Below are positions 55,829 to 64,000 of a stretch of 64,000 bases of DNA, piece after piece. The stretch is from Streptomyces sp. IMTB 2501. Lineage in GTDB: Bacteria > Actinomycetota > Actinomycetes > Streptomycetales > Streptomycetaceae. How positions within the stretch are numbered: the stretch's first letter is position 1; each line of letters starts with the position of its first letter. The notes under the pieces were generated by a model. That model saw nothing but the letters and a program-made list of their open reading frames with translations, was not told the origin of the DNA and ran no database searches. The stretch is from assembly GCF_001953885.1 (NCBI RefSeq), contig NZ_MQUS01000029.1, forward strand, positions 64,576 through 128,575. The letters are read 5' to 3'. The position numbers were made by a program, and so were the translations under genes.

Positions 55829-56947
55829 ATGAGACATCGCATCGCCGTGGTCGGCAGTGGCCCTGCCGGCCTTACTTTCGCCCGTGTCCTGCACCGCCAT
55901 GATTACCCCGTCGCCGTCCTCGAACGCGACCCCGCCCCCGACGCCCGTCCCCCGGGCGGCACGCTGGACCTGCACGAAGGGCTGGGCCAGCTCGCGCTGG
56001 ACAAGGCGGGGCTGCTGGCGGAATTCCAGGCGCTGTCCCGTCCCGAGGCACAGGCCATGCGCATCCTGGACACGGACGGAACCGTCCTGCGCGACTGGCG
56101 ACCCCGCCCCGGTGACCGGGCCAACCCCGAGATCGACCGCGGACAACTCCGTGACCTGCTGCTCGGCCCTCTCGACGTCCAGTGGGGGCGGGCCGTGACG
56201 CAGGTGGTGCCGAGGACCCGGGACAGCGTACTGGTCCATTTCGCGGACGGGCGACAGGAGACGTTCGACCTCGTAGTCGGCGCGGACGGCGCCTGGTCCC
56301 GGATCCGCCCGGCAGTCTCGTCGATGACGCCGCACTACACCGGCGTCACCTCGGTCGAGACCTCTCTGGACGACGTCGACACCCGCCACCCCGACCTCGC
56401 CCGGTTGATCGGCGACGGTTCCGTGGCTGTGTACGGCGTGAACCGCTCCCTCGTCGCCCAGCGCAACAGCGGCGGCCACGTCAAGGTGTACGCCAAGTTC
56501 CGCGCGCCGCTGGAGTGGCACACGAACCTGGACCTGGCCGACGTCGAGGCCGTGCGATCGAGTCTGCTGGCTCTGTTCGACGGCTGGGCCGCCCCCGTCC
56601 TCGACCTCCTCCGCCACGGCACCTCTTTCGTCCACCGCCCCTTCTACGTCCTGCCCGTGTCCTACACCTGGACCCACGTCCCCGGGGTGACGCTATTGGG
56701 CGACGCCGCCCACCTGATGCCCCCATTGGGGGTGGGCGCGAACCTCGCGATGCTGGAAGGCGCCGAACTCGCCGAGTCCATCGCCGCCGGCCCTGGAGAT
56801 CTGGACGAGGCCGTCCGCGCCTTCGAGGAACAGATGTGGGCACGGGCCGGCAGGTGGGCGAAGATCACGACGGCCGGTCTGGAACGCCTCGTGAGCCCGG
56901 ACCCCGCCGAAGCCCTCGCCCACTTCGACCAAGTCCAGCCATCCTGA
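55829..56947 (+). CDS. TetX-like FAD-dependent monooxygenase
   Basis: A 372-residue flavoprotein. The dinucleotide motif is IAVVGSGPAGLTFARVL; the substrate-region block PGGTLDLHEGLGQLALDKAG and the NPEIDRGQLRDLLL block match TetX tetracycline destructases. FDLVVGADGAWSRIR and the second FAD motif GDAAHLMPPLGVGANLAMLE, then EQMWARAGRWAKIT, complete the fold. The C-terminal helix bridging the domains in TetX is present. ATG 55829 was chosen (MRHRIAVVG); ATG 55796 would place the start inside the likely operator. TetR-type divergent control fits drug-inducible hydroxylation. The substrate could be a tetracycline-like or another aromatic compound. Confidence 0.85.
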   Translation: MRHRIAVVGSGPAGLTFARVLHRHDYPVAVLERDPAPDARPPGGTLDLHEGLGQLALDKAGLLAEFQALSRPEAQAMRILDTDGTVLRDWRPRPGDRANPEIDRGQLRDLLLGPLDVQWGRAVTQVVPRTRDSVLVHFADGRQETFDLVVGADGAWSRIRPAVSSMTPHYTGVTSVETSLDDVDTRHPDLARLIGDGSVAVYGVNRSLVAQRNSGGHVKVYAKFRAPLEWHTNLDLADVEAVRSSLLALFDGWAAPVLDLLRHGTSFVHRPFYVLPVSYTWTHVPGVTLLGDAAHLMPPLGVGANLAMLEGAELAESIAAGPGDLDEAVRAFEEQMWARAGRWAKITTAGLERLVSPDPAEALAHFDQVQPS

Positions 56948-57090
56948 CTGCCAAGCTCGAGAGCACCAGCGCCAGCACCAACAGCTCCCCACGGCTTCAC
57001 GGGACAGTACGGCAGCGCCACGGTCCCTTCCAGCAAAGCCACCGTTAGACGAACGCACGGACGCCTGCACCGAACGCAGCCCTCAACCCG

Positions 57091-58153
57091 CTAACGCCAA
57101 AATCCGATCCGATCCTCCTCGCGGGCCCAATTGAGAGTCGTGTATTCCCCAGCCGCCGAGGGGCTGCGGTCACCGTGAGTGGTCTCCGGGGTGTAGTGCC
57201 GCCAGGTTCCTCCGGCCTCGGCGGCGAGTCGGGCGGTGGTGTTGTCGTGTTGGCCGAGCATGCGGGCGACCACGGGGGCGGGGGCCTGGAATACGAGGTG
57301 GCGGATCGCCGACGCGCGTCCTCACTGGATAGGGAAGCCCAGGTCGCGGAGGCGAATTTCGAAGGTGTCCGAGGTCATGGGTTGTCCGGCCCGTCGGCCT
57401 GGGAAGAGCCATCGGGTGCCCGGATTGGTTGCGGTCATGGTGTTCGGCTGCTGGCCCAGGTAGTCCAGCAGCATGCCGGCGAAGGGCTCAGGGACGGGCG
57501 ACGGTGGGTGGCCGAGCCGGATCTGGACCTCGCCGTCCTCACGGAGAACATCGTGGACGGTGAGCCGCGCGATCCGGGTGAGCGGCCGCGCGTAGAGGAG
57601 GAAGGACGAGCGCGGCGGCCACGCGGTCCTGGAGAGGGATGTCCTCGCGGTTGACTGCCTGCCGTAGCAGGATGAGCCGTTGGTGCTGAGCGAGCGGGGT
57701 TGGGTTACTGGTGGAGCGGTGCGGAATGGTGACCGTGGGCATGTGGTTGCACCGCATCGCCCATCGCAGGAAGGCATGGGTGAGGCGTCGGGCGGTGTAG
57801 CCGCCTGCGTGCCAGTCGTCGACATCGGCCTGCGTGCAGTCGGCGAGGGTTCGTTCGCGCTCGGCGAGGTGAGAGAGGAAGGCGATCGCGAGGAGGATCT
57901 CGTTGCGGGCCTGGTGGATCTGCTTGCTGGTGAGCGGGCAGTGGTCGGTCAGGGTGTGCGGGCGGCGCTGAACGTGCCAGGTGGCGAATAGTTCCAGCAG
58001 GCGCCGGTGCCCGGGGTAGTCGATGGCGGACAGGTTCTCGGCGAGCCACCGCTGGAACAGCAGCAGCTGCCGGTCGGCCGGGGGCAGGACGCCACTCCGC
58101 ATGAGCAGGTCGCGCAGACAGGCGACCCACCGCCAAGGGATGAGCTGGCTCAA
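57091..58153 (-). pseudogene. Tyrosine integrase with frameshift and nonsense mutation
   Basis: N-terminal half: RQLLLFQRWLAENLSAIDYP, QARNEILLAIAFLSHLAERE and ADCTQADVDDWHAGGYTARR, then LTHAFLRWAMRCNHMP. After a frameshift near 57590 it continues LLYARPLTRIARLTVHDVLR and LFPGRRAGQPMTSDTFEIRL; a TGA replaces an Arg-like position after FPIQ, then RASAIRHLVFQAPAPVVARM, LGQHDNTTARLAAEAGGTWR carries the end of the catalytic domain. This is a different integrase lineage from those at 37-43 kb. It lies downstream of the TetX-like gene. Confidence 0.8.
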
Positions 58154-58354
58154 GCTCTCGTGGATCAGCGGGACTTCGCCGCGGGCGAGGGCGCAGGTTG
58201 CAGTGGGCGTGGGAATGACTCGTCCAGGTCAGTCCGCCCCTGGGGCGGCGCATCTGTCGCAGGGCATCGAACAGCGGGAGCGACATGCGGTTGCCCGCAA
58301 GCCGGGCGCCGCTGTCGATGCCGCAAGGAGCCTTCAAGCACTCAACCTGAGCTC

Positions 58355-58450
58355 CGCCGACTGAATGCCCAGACACTGATCGGCCGCCCATGTTGGCCTC
58401 CGGGGAAGAGCCAGGGTGGGTTCATCCAGCCGAGGACGGCGTGGCGGCGG
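58355..58450 (-). pseudogene. Second integrase fragment, same lineage
   Basis: Minus frame VLGWMNPPWLFPGGQHGRPI, SVWAFSRR resembles the LFPG-RAGQPMTS-TF block of the previous remnant and of intact relatives. Only about 30 codons. The rest of 58154-58871 is unassigned. Confidence 0.5.
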
Positions 58451-58871
58451 CGAACCGCGACCTTCAGTCGGGCCAGTTGCGACGGGAGCGGGAAGCTCGA
58501 GCGCCGAGGTGGATGCCGACGGCTCCGTCGGTCTCCTCGATGTGGCCCGACGGCGATCCGGGAGACCGCCGTCAGGCCTGGAAGCCGGCAAACCGGGTAA
58601 GGATCCCTACCCCCAGCCGAGTTGCGCGCCATGCGAGACTGAGGACACACGCTGGTGATGCGTCGACGTCCCTCTGGTGTGCGAGCCAGTGTCGCGCAAT
58701 CCCTCTGCTGTCACCTGACGAAGACCCTCCTGCCTCGGTTCGCCTGTGAACCGTCCGGGACGCGAGGCTGACGCGACTGCAGCAGGTCGCGGCAGCTACC
58801 TCGCTCATCTGGCGTCAAGCGCCTGACCGGCACAGCTCAGTACGGTGCGACAGCGGCAGGAAGCGCACAAG

Positions 58872-59330
58872 ATGCCCGAGCAGGACAAGCAGGTCACCTG
58901 GGCAGAGTTGTTCTTCGCCCTGGTGTTCGTCGTCGCGGTCGCTCAGGTGGCCAGCCTCCTGCATGCCGACCACCGCCGGCCTGGGGGCGGGCGGGCCGCG
59001 GTGGTGCTCATCCCGATCATCCGGACATGGGGCGGCACCACGATGCACGCCAACACGCATGACCTGGAGCGGACCTTCGAACGTCTGGGCGCGTTCGCGT
59101 TCGGGCTGTGCGGCCTGTTCATGGCGCTGGCCCTACCGTAGGCATACGGCTCTCGCGGGCTGCTGTTCGGCGCCAGCTACCGGGCGGCACGCCTGGCGCT
59201 GCTCTTCCTTGCACAGCGCAGCTACCGCGCCGTCGTGTTCAACCCCTACACCGCCGGCGCCCTCATCACCGGACGCCTGCTTCTGGCCGGCCGGCTGGTC
59301 CACGGCGCCGCGCGGGTCGCGTGTGTTCCG
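58872..59330 (+). pseudogene. Low-temperature-requirement A (LtrA) gene with premature stop
   Basis: ATG 58872 begins MPEQDKQVTWAELFFALVFV, the LtrA signature (V-T-x-x-E-L-F-F-D-L-V-F-V with Ala for Asp), followed by TMHANTHDLERTFERLGAFA. A TAG at 59139-59141 interrupts ALALP, after which the frame continues AYGSRGLLFGASYRAARLAL, LFLAQRSYRAVVF. It breaks off at an IS30 remnant near 59330. A segment between HADHRRPGGG and IIRTWGG also looks shortened. LtrA is a multi-pass membrane protein of about 400 residues; this copy is dead. Confidence 0.75.
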
Positions 59331-59796
59331 GGCTCCACCGTAGGTCCAGGTGGTCCTGGATGAAGGCGCGCAGCTGCGGGCTCTGGCCGATCCACCCGGC
59401 CTTGGGGCGAGCCGGGACGGCGTACGGACCATAGGCCCAGCGGGATGCATCTGCGCGCATCGGCAGGCCGTTGCGGCAAATCTCTCGGCAGATCGCAGAG
59501 GGGCTGCGTCACAGCTCAACGGCAATCTGCCGGATCGTGGCCTTCTCCCCCAGCGGTCGGCGATGTTCGGTCCGGTCGTCTTGGCGCAGGTAACCGGGAC
59601 GAACCCAACGGGGACGCCGGCCGCTGAGCTGGGCGGCGCCCCCTTGGTCCTTCGAGTTGCGACGATTCCGCCATCGCTTGCCAGTGCGGTAGTTGATCCC
59701 GACGCGTCTACACGCTTCCCGGCTGCTCAGGCCCTGATTGCCCCGGTCTTCCCGGATCCCGAAGTCCACCCCACCCCTTGAGCTGGGATGTCGCAA
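59325..59796 (-). pseudogene. IS30-family transposase remnant
   Basis: SREACRRVGINYRTGKRWRN with RGLS before it, then KATIRQIAVEL, forms the HTH region; after frameshifts, GPYAVPARPKAGWIGQSPQL and LRAFIQDHLDLRWSPEH follow. This is the order found in IS30-type transposases. The catalytic DDE part is missing; the remnant abuts the broken LtrA gene. Confidence 0.75.
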
Positions 59797-59871
59797 CGGC
59801 TCCTAGAACCTGAGGGGGTGCCAGGGGCGCGCAGCCCGTGTGACGAAACCCAGACATCGTGGGTGGTGAAG

Positions 59872-60279
59872 TCAGCGGAGGGTGACCGTGAACACGGGGG
59901 ACACCGCACCACCGCCTACCACGCGGAATTGCTTCTTGCCCTTGACGCCCAGATCATCCCGCATTGTGTATGACGTTGCGTATGAGCCGTCCTGGGCGAC
60001 GGCGGCAGCGGCGGGCAAGCTGACCCACTTGGCACCCTGCTTGTTCTGGAGCATCACCTTGGTGGCGGGCTTGAGGCCGGTCGACGTGCCAGTGATCCTG
60101 AACGCCTCCCTTGCCTGGACGCTGCTGACGCTGGCCTTGGCGGTCAGTGTCGCCCTTTGCTCTACGGCACTGGCCGTCTGCGTGGTCGTCAGGGGGGCTC
60201 CCACTGCGGCGGTGGCACCCCCCGTCAGGAGAATGACGCCGAGAGCGCTTGCAGCGGCAAGACGGAACGCGTGGTTCAT
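59872..60279 (-). CDS. Secreted small Ig-like-fold protein
   Basis: A 135-residue secreted protein. MNHAFRLAAASALGVILLTG is the signal peptide with cleavage near VGA-PLT. The mature part alternates as in a beta sandwich: ATLTAKASVSSVQAREAFRI, TGTSTGLKPATKVMLQNKQG, AKWVSLPAAAAVAQDGSYAT, ending VSPVFTVTLR. No Cys. Similar single-domain proteins with the G-T-x-x-G-L-K-P-x-x-V-x-L-Q pattern are common secreted proteins in Streptomyces. It is flanked by IS30 and IS630 remnants. Function unknown. Confidence 0.75.
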   Translation of the reverse strand: MNHAFRLAAASALGVILLTGGATAAVGAPLTTTQTASAVEQRATLTAKASVSSVQAREAFRITGTSTGLKPATKVMLQNKQGAKWVSLPAAAAVAQDGSYATSYTMRDDLGVKGKKQFRVVGGGAVSPVFTVTLR

Positions 60280-60479
60280 CGTGATTTCCTATCCATTGCT
60301 TGGCGTTGAGGCTTTCCTCGATGACAACAACGCCGGGCACGGCCAGTCAGTAGCTGCGCCGTACGAATGGTTCCCACACAATGCCGTCGACGGGGCGAAC
60401 GCTGCCTATTGCTGGATTCCTCAAACGGTGTACACAAATCGGCGCCGTAGGAAGCGGGGGGGGAGGGTGTGGGTCTTGC

Positions 60480-60775
60480 GCAGCCGCCAGTGTGCCGAGG
60501 GTCCACTCCGGTGGTCCGGACTCATCCGCCGCGGCCGACTCGCCGTCCACCTGCACCGTCAGCCGGCACGATGGCAGCTGTTTCACCAGGCCGATGGCTC
60601 TGGAGTGTCCCGCTTTGGTGATCCGAAGCTTACGGCCCTGCCCGCCCAGAGCCTCCGAGCCGTCCAGGCCCGAATCGGTTGAAGCGGTGCAACCAGTGGC
60701 GGACCGCCCTGGGGCTGCACCTCAACTCATCCGCGATGACGGGCACTCGCTGTCCGGACCCGCTCAGCTAGACAA
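60480..60775 (-). pseudogene. IS630-type transposase N-terminal remnant
   Basis: Minus frames: PVIADELRCSPRAVRHWLHR followed by FNRFG is the winged HTH; after a stop and a frameshift, LVKQLPSCRLTVQVDGESAA then ADESGPPEWTLGTLAAA is the linker block of IS630 relatives. There is no catalytic domain. Confidence 0.65.
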
Positions 60776-60830
60776 CGGCAAAAGCGCAGCTTCCGTCGGG
60801 GACGTTCGACCTCGGACCGCGTTACCGGAG

Positions 60831-62213
60831 TCAGGGTTCTTCCGTCGGCAGCAGGACGACCAGCCGGGCGCCGGGCTGGTTGTCCTCGATCAGAGTGCGG
60901 CCGTGGTGGGCGGTGACGACTTCGCGGACAATGGCCAGGCCGAGGCCGCTGCCGCCAGTGTCCCGGGAGCGCGCGTCGTCCAGGCGGGTGAAGCGCTCGA
61001 AGACCCGTGCTCGGTCGGCCTCCGGGATGCCGGAGCCGTCGTCGGCGACGGACAGGCGAGCAGTGCCGCCCTCACTGTGCAGGCTGACCGTCACCAGGCT
61101 GCCTGCATACCGCACGGCGTTGTCGAGAAGGTTGCATACGACACGAGCGAGGGCGTCCGCGTCGCCTCGCACCCGTACGGCGCCGACGGCGTGCTGGTCG
61201 ATCGGGAACCGGGTACGGCGGCGGGCCTCGCGCACCTCGGTGAAGACGATCTCATCAAGGTCGACGGGGCGCATCCGGATCCGGGGCCGGTCATCGAGTC
61301 GCGCCAGCTGGAGGAGGTCGTCGACGAGCCGGGTGAGCCGTTCGCAGTCCCGCAGAAGGGACTCGGCGAGGCGCTGTGCCTCCGGCTTGCAGGCGTGTCG
61401 GGCGGCCACGTCGACACGGGTGCGCAGGGCACTGAGGGGACTGCGCAGTTCGTGAGCGGCGTCCGCGACGAACCGCCGCTGCCGCCGGGTCGCCGTGTCC
61501 AGGCGTTCCAGCAGGTCGTTCAGTGTCCGCGCGAGCCGGGCGAGGGCGTCCGCGGTTGGCGGCACATCGAGCCTTCGGCCGAGGTCGGAGGCGGTGATCT
61601 GGGCGGTCTGGGCCCGCATGGCCTCCACGGGGCGCAGCGCCCGCCCGGTGAGCAGCCACACCACGGCCGTGAGCAGGGCGATGACCGCCGGTGTTGCGGC
61701 GGCCAGGCCGGCGGTGAGCCGGGTCAGTCCCTGGTCGACGCCCTCGGTGGGGACGGCCACGTACACCGTCAGCGGGTTGCCGCCCGCACCGGCGGGGACG
61801 CCGACAGCCCGCCATACACCGTTCTCGCCCACGGGGATGTCGCGAACGGTGTGCGCTCTAGGGTTACCGGACCGGCTAGCAGGAAAGAAGAACGCCCGTG
61901 GCCTGCCGCGCAGGTTCCCCGAACTCGCGACGACGTCGCCGCTGTGGTCGATGATCTGTATGGCGGCCTCTCCATGGCTGGCGGCCGGTATGTTCTTGCT
62001 GATCGGCGGGCTGTCGGCGTCTGCTGCCACGACCTCGGCTCGCTGGAGGGCGGTGGTGTCCAGATCATGGATCAGGCTGCCGTGCAACCAGACGACGAGG
62101 AGGACCGCGGCTCCGGCCAGGCCGACGGTGATGACCAGGGCCGCAGCGGCGGTCAACCGCAGCCGCAGCGACCTGCGCGCCCACCAGAACCGGGCTCCGG
62201 TGGACATTTTCAC
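60831..62213 (-). CDS. Sensor histidine kinase (OmpR-type partner)
   Basis: A 460-residue kinase. Two transmembrane helices (LTAAAALVITVGLAGAAVLL near residue 20 and VIALLTAVVWLLTG near 180) bracket an extracytoplasmic sensor of about 130 residues containing AIQIIDHSGDVVASSGNL. HAMP follows. The H-box is FVADAAHELRSPLSALRTR, the N-box CNLLDNAVRYA, and G boxes VADDGSGIPEADR and GGSGLGLAIVREVV. It overlaps the response-regulator gene by 4 nt (ATGA). The signal is unknown; the layout fits envelope-stress systems such as CutRS-like pairs. Confidence 0.92.
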   Translation of the reverse strand: MKMSTGARFWWARRSLRLRLTAAAALVITVGLAGAAVLLVVWLHGSLIHDLDTTALQRAEVVAADADSPPISKNIPAASHGEAAIQIIDHSGDVVASSGNLRGRPRAFFFPASRSGNPRAHTVRDIPVGENGVWRAVGVPAGAGGNPLTVYVAVPTEGVDQGLTRLTAGLAAATPAVIALLTAVVWLLTGRALRPVEAMRAQTAQITASDLGRRLDVPPTADALARLARTLNDLLERLDTATRRQRRFVADAAHELRSPLSALRTRVDVAARHACKPEAQRLAESLLRDCERLTRLVDDLLQLARLDDRPRIRMRPVDLDEIVFTEVREARRRTRFPIDQHAVGAVRVRGDADALARVVCNLLDNAVRYAGSLVTVSLHSEGGTARLSVADDGSGIPEADRARVFERFTRLDDARSRDTGGSGLGLAIVREVVTAHHGRTLIEDNQPGARLVVLLPTEEP

Positions 62214-62887
62214 CCCGTACCGCTGCGCAGCCGGTAACCGGCACCGCGGACCGTCTCGATGGAGTGCCGGCCGAAGGGAGCGTCGATCTTGCGTCGCAGA
62301 TACCCGACGTACACCTCAACGATGTTGAGATCGCCGTCGAAGTGCTCGTCCCACACATGGGTGACGATGTCCGTCTTGCTGACCACCTCGTCGGCGTGTC
62401 TGACCAGGTACTCCAGCAGGGCGAACTCCCGGGCGGTCAACCCGATGTCCTGCCCGCCACGGCGACAGCGGTGGCCGGCGGGGTCCACACTGAGGTCGTC
62501 GGCCCGGAGCACCGCAGGACGGGCGGGCGCCCCGCGGCGCAGCAGCGCCCTGAGGTGGGCCACGAGGACGACGTAGGAGAAGGGCTTGCGCAGGTAGTCG
62601 TCGGCGCCGAGGTCGAGTGCCTCCGCCTCGTCGTACTCGCCATCCTTCGCGGTGAGCATGAGCACCGGTGTCCAGACCCGGGCACGCCGCAGCCACTTCA
62701 GAATCTCGTAGCCGGACAGGCCGGGAAGCATGATGTCGAGCACGATGACGTCATACGACTCGTGCAACGCGCGCCACAGGCCTTCGGTCCCGTCGTGGGC
62801 TACGTCGGCGGCGAAGCCCTCCGCCGCGAGCCCGTCAGCGATCGCCGCGGCGAGTCCGCGTTCATCCTCGATGATCAGCGTCCGCAT
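62210..62887 (-). CDS. OmpR/PhoB-family response regulator
   Basis: A 225-residue regulator. Receiver: MRTLIIEDERGLAAAIADGL (acidic pair), phosphoacceptor Asp in YDVIVLDIMLPGLSG, and the Lys in LRKPFSYVVLVAHLRALL. C-terminal winged HTH: DIGLTAREFALLEYLVRHAD and NIVEVYVGYLRRKIDAPFGR, ending in TVRGAGYRLRSG. It is the first gene of the kinase operon. A tandem direct repeat (TCTCAGCCC-TCTCAGCCA on the coding strand) lies 44-61 nt upstream, positioned for autoregulation. Confidence 0.94.
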   Translation of the reverse strand: MRTLIIEDERGLAAAIADGLAAEGFAADVAHDGTEGLWRALHESYDVIVLDIMLPGLSGYEILKWLRRARVWTPVLMLTAKDGEYDEAEALDLGADDYLRKPFSYVVLVAHLRALLRRGAPARPAVLRADDLSVDPAGHRCRRGGQDIGLTAREFALLEYLVRHADEVVSKTDIVTHVWDEHFDGDLNIVEVYVGYLRRKIDAPFGRHSIETVRGAGYRLRSGTG

Positions 62888-62930
62888 GACTTCCTCGGAT
62901 CCACCATAGCTGTCTCCGGTGACGGCCGTT

Positions 62931-62950
62931 GGCTGAGAGGGCTGAGAAAC
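62931..62950 (-). promoter_or_regulatory. Tandem direct repeat upstream of the two-component operon
   Basis: On the coding strand two 9-nt units TCTCAGCCC and TCTCAGCCA adjoin; OmpR-family regulators bind such direct repeats. A third TCTCAGC occurs on the opposite strand at 62970. Confidence 0.5.
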
Positions 62951-63239
62951 GGGGCGTCGCGCGGTCTGCTCTCAGCACCCGGATCGCAGGGTGGAGTCAT
63001 CAAGCCGGCACGAGGGAGGGAGGAGCACGATGATGAGCGGTCTGAGGCGGGAACGCCGGAACCGGGTGAGACCGAAGAGCGGCGCTACGAGCGCCTGCGA
63101 GCCGAGGGGCAAGTGGCGGACGCAGGAGACGGACGACGAGGAGCGGGAGCGTCAGGTGCGCACCTCGTTCGTCGCCGAACAGCCTTTCGGGTGGTGGTAT
63201 TAAGGAGAACTTCGAGATCCTGCGGGGCTGACGGCACGG

Positions 63240-63860
63240 GTCACCGGTGCCGTCGGTTGTGCATGAGGCGATCGCCGCCGCTCGGGTCGCGTCGACGGTG
63301 AGATCGGTGATGTCCAGTCTGGGGCCGCCGCACACTGTGTGGCGTCCGTATCGACGTAGCTGGCAGACAGTCCCGGGGCTAGCCCGGTGCCTTCGCCGTT
63401 GGGCCAGGCTTCCTTGCGCACCCAGACCCCGACGGAGGCCGGGGCCCGCTCGTCCTCGGGCGGCCGGTCGAGTTCCACCTGCTCCTCGGGGTGCAGCGCG
63501 GTGAAGAGGAGTGCGGCGACGCCGGGAGGCGGGACGCGTTCGATGCCGACGCCGACGGGCGAGTCGACGATCACGATCAGGCGGAGGTCCTCGCTGTAGG
63601 CAAGGGGTAGTGGGGTGTGCCGTCCACGAGCGCGGGTCGGCCGTGCGGGCCGCCGCACATCCGGGCACGACTGCCGGTTGAGCGCCACCTGACGCGGAGG
63701 GACACCGGCCAGAGTCGAGAGCAGCAGCCGGAAGGCGGTGTGCGCGGGGACCTACCGGATTCGGTCCCGTGGCTGGGTGAAGGGGGCGTACGCCGTCTTT
63801 CCGGGCCGTCCAGCAGGCACGGGTCCGGCTGCCGGTCCCCGGGTGCGGGACGTGGGAGTC
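63240..63860 (-). pseudogene. Decayed Sfp-type phosphopantetheinyl transferase
   Basis: Minus-strand pieces match a small 4'-phosphopantetheinyl transferase: AFRLLLSTLAGVPPRQVALN, RQSCPD, then in another frame CGGPHGRPALVDGTPHYPL, back to YSEDLRLIVIVDSPVGVGIE, FTALHPEEQVEL, VGVWVRKEAWPNGEGTGLAP, and a tail in a third frame (LDITDLTVDATRAAAIA). The Mg-binding Asp of the V-G-V-D-x-E motif reads Gly. At least three frame changes make it non-functional. The functional enzyme for the megasynthase must be elsewhere. Beyond 63860 nothing is recognised. Confidence 0.65.
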
Positions 63861-64000
63861 ACAGGCGGGGCTCGGGGGCTGCCAGCGGCTCGCCTTCGAC
63901 GCATCGATTCCACCAGGTCACGCGAGATCCAGGCGGTGATGCGCAGGCTGGCCGTGGTTGATGAAGCTCCTATAGACCGTCAAGCACCCTGAATGAGCGG

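Noticed and set aside
60381..62237. Plus-strand frame of 618 codons over the sensor kinase
   Set aside because: Antisense shadow of a kinase with all catalytic boxes intact on the minus strand.
1..64000. CRISPR arrays, tRNA or rRNA genes
   Set aside because: No regularly spaced direct repeats and no cloverleaf or rRNA sequence were recognised anywhere by eye.

Overview
The window reads as a linear-chromosome-arm style segment of a Streptomyces-like, very GC-rich actinomycete. Reasons: extreme third-position GC bias, which gives long antisense open frames with no biological meaning; typical actinomycete families (TetR and MerR regulators with palindromic operators, mycothiol-dependent maleylpyruvate-isomerase-type proteins, many Sec-secreted small proteins); and a large modular type I polyketide synthase. 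No rRNA, tRNA or CRISPR array was seen.

Region 1 (1-22 kb). A truncated LuxR-type response regulator and a secreted PAF-acetylhydrolase-like esterase lead into the main feature, a four-gene minus-strand lipid/polyketide assembly line. In transcription order these are: a fatty acyl-AMP ligase (20075-21802); a 4581-residue megasynthase with ACP-KS-AT-DH-KR-ACP-KS-AT-DH-KR-ACP-condensation-FkbH/GNAT (6161-19906); a carrier protein fused to a thioester reductase and an extra C-terminal domain (3416-6034); and an alpha/beta hydrolase that overlaps it by 4 nt (2280-3419). My reading is that a fatty acid is activated by the ligase, extended by two unsaturated ketide units, and possibly joined by the condensation domain to a glyceryl unit installed by FkbH on the downstream carrier. 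It would then leave reductively, with no thioesterase domain in the megasynthase. The ligase and a secreted lipase 3 kb upstream share a near-identical 17-nt motif in their upstream regions.

Region 2 (22-33.7 kb). Broken mobile-element genes (TnpB, IS3, a frameshifted IS5-type element with both inverted repeats) and truncated genes are interspersed with intact ones. The intact genes are the secretory lipase, a VC0807-type membrane protein with an autoregulated TetR, a YbdK-type carboxylate-amine ligase, and a phosphatase-glycosyltransferase fusion resembling glucosylglycerol-phosphate synthase/phosphatase (compatible-solute synthesis).

Region 3 (33.7-49.7 kb). Accessory DNA holding a secreted bulb-type lectin, a secreted S53 peptidase, and three divergent regulator/enzyme pairs (MerR-methyltransferase, TetR-SRPBCC, TetR-methyltransferase) whose operators cover start codons. 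At least four decayed pieces of one tyrosine-integrase family lie here. There is also a membrane-anchored XRE-type regulator beside two translationally coupled secreted proteins.

Region 4 (49.7-64 kb). A mercury-type island (thioredoxin-MerB fusion, small CC-motif membrane protein, divergent MerR with a perfect operator), secreted proteins with strong terminators, a TetR/TetX-like flavin monooxygenase pair, and a further integrase remnant. These are followed by a broken LtrA gene next to IS30 debris, an OmpR-type two-component system, and a decayed phosphopantetheinyl transferase. The density of pseudogenes and IS remnants suggests repeated insertion and decay around a few maintained cassettes.
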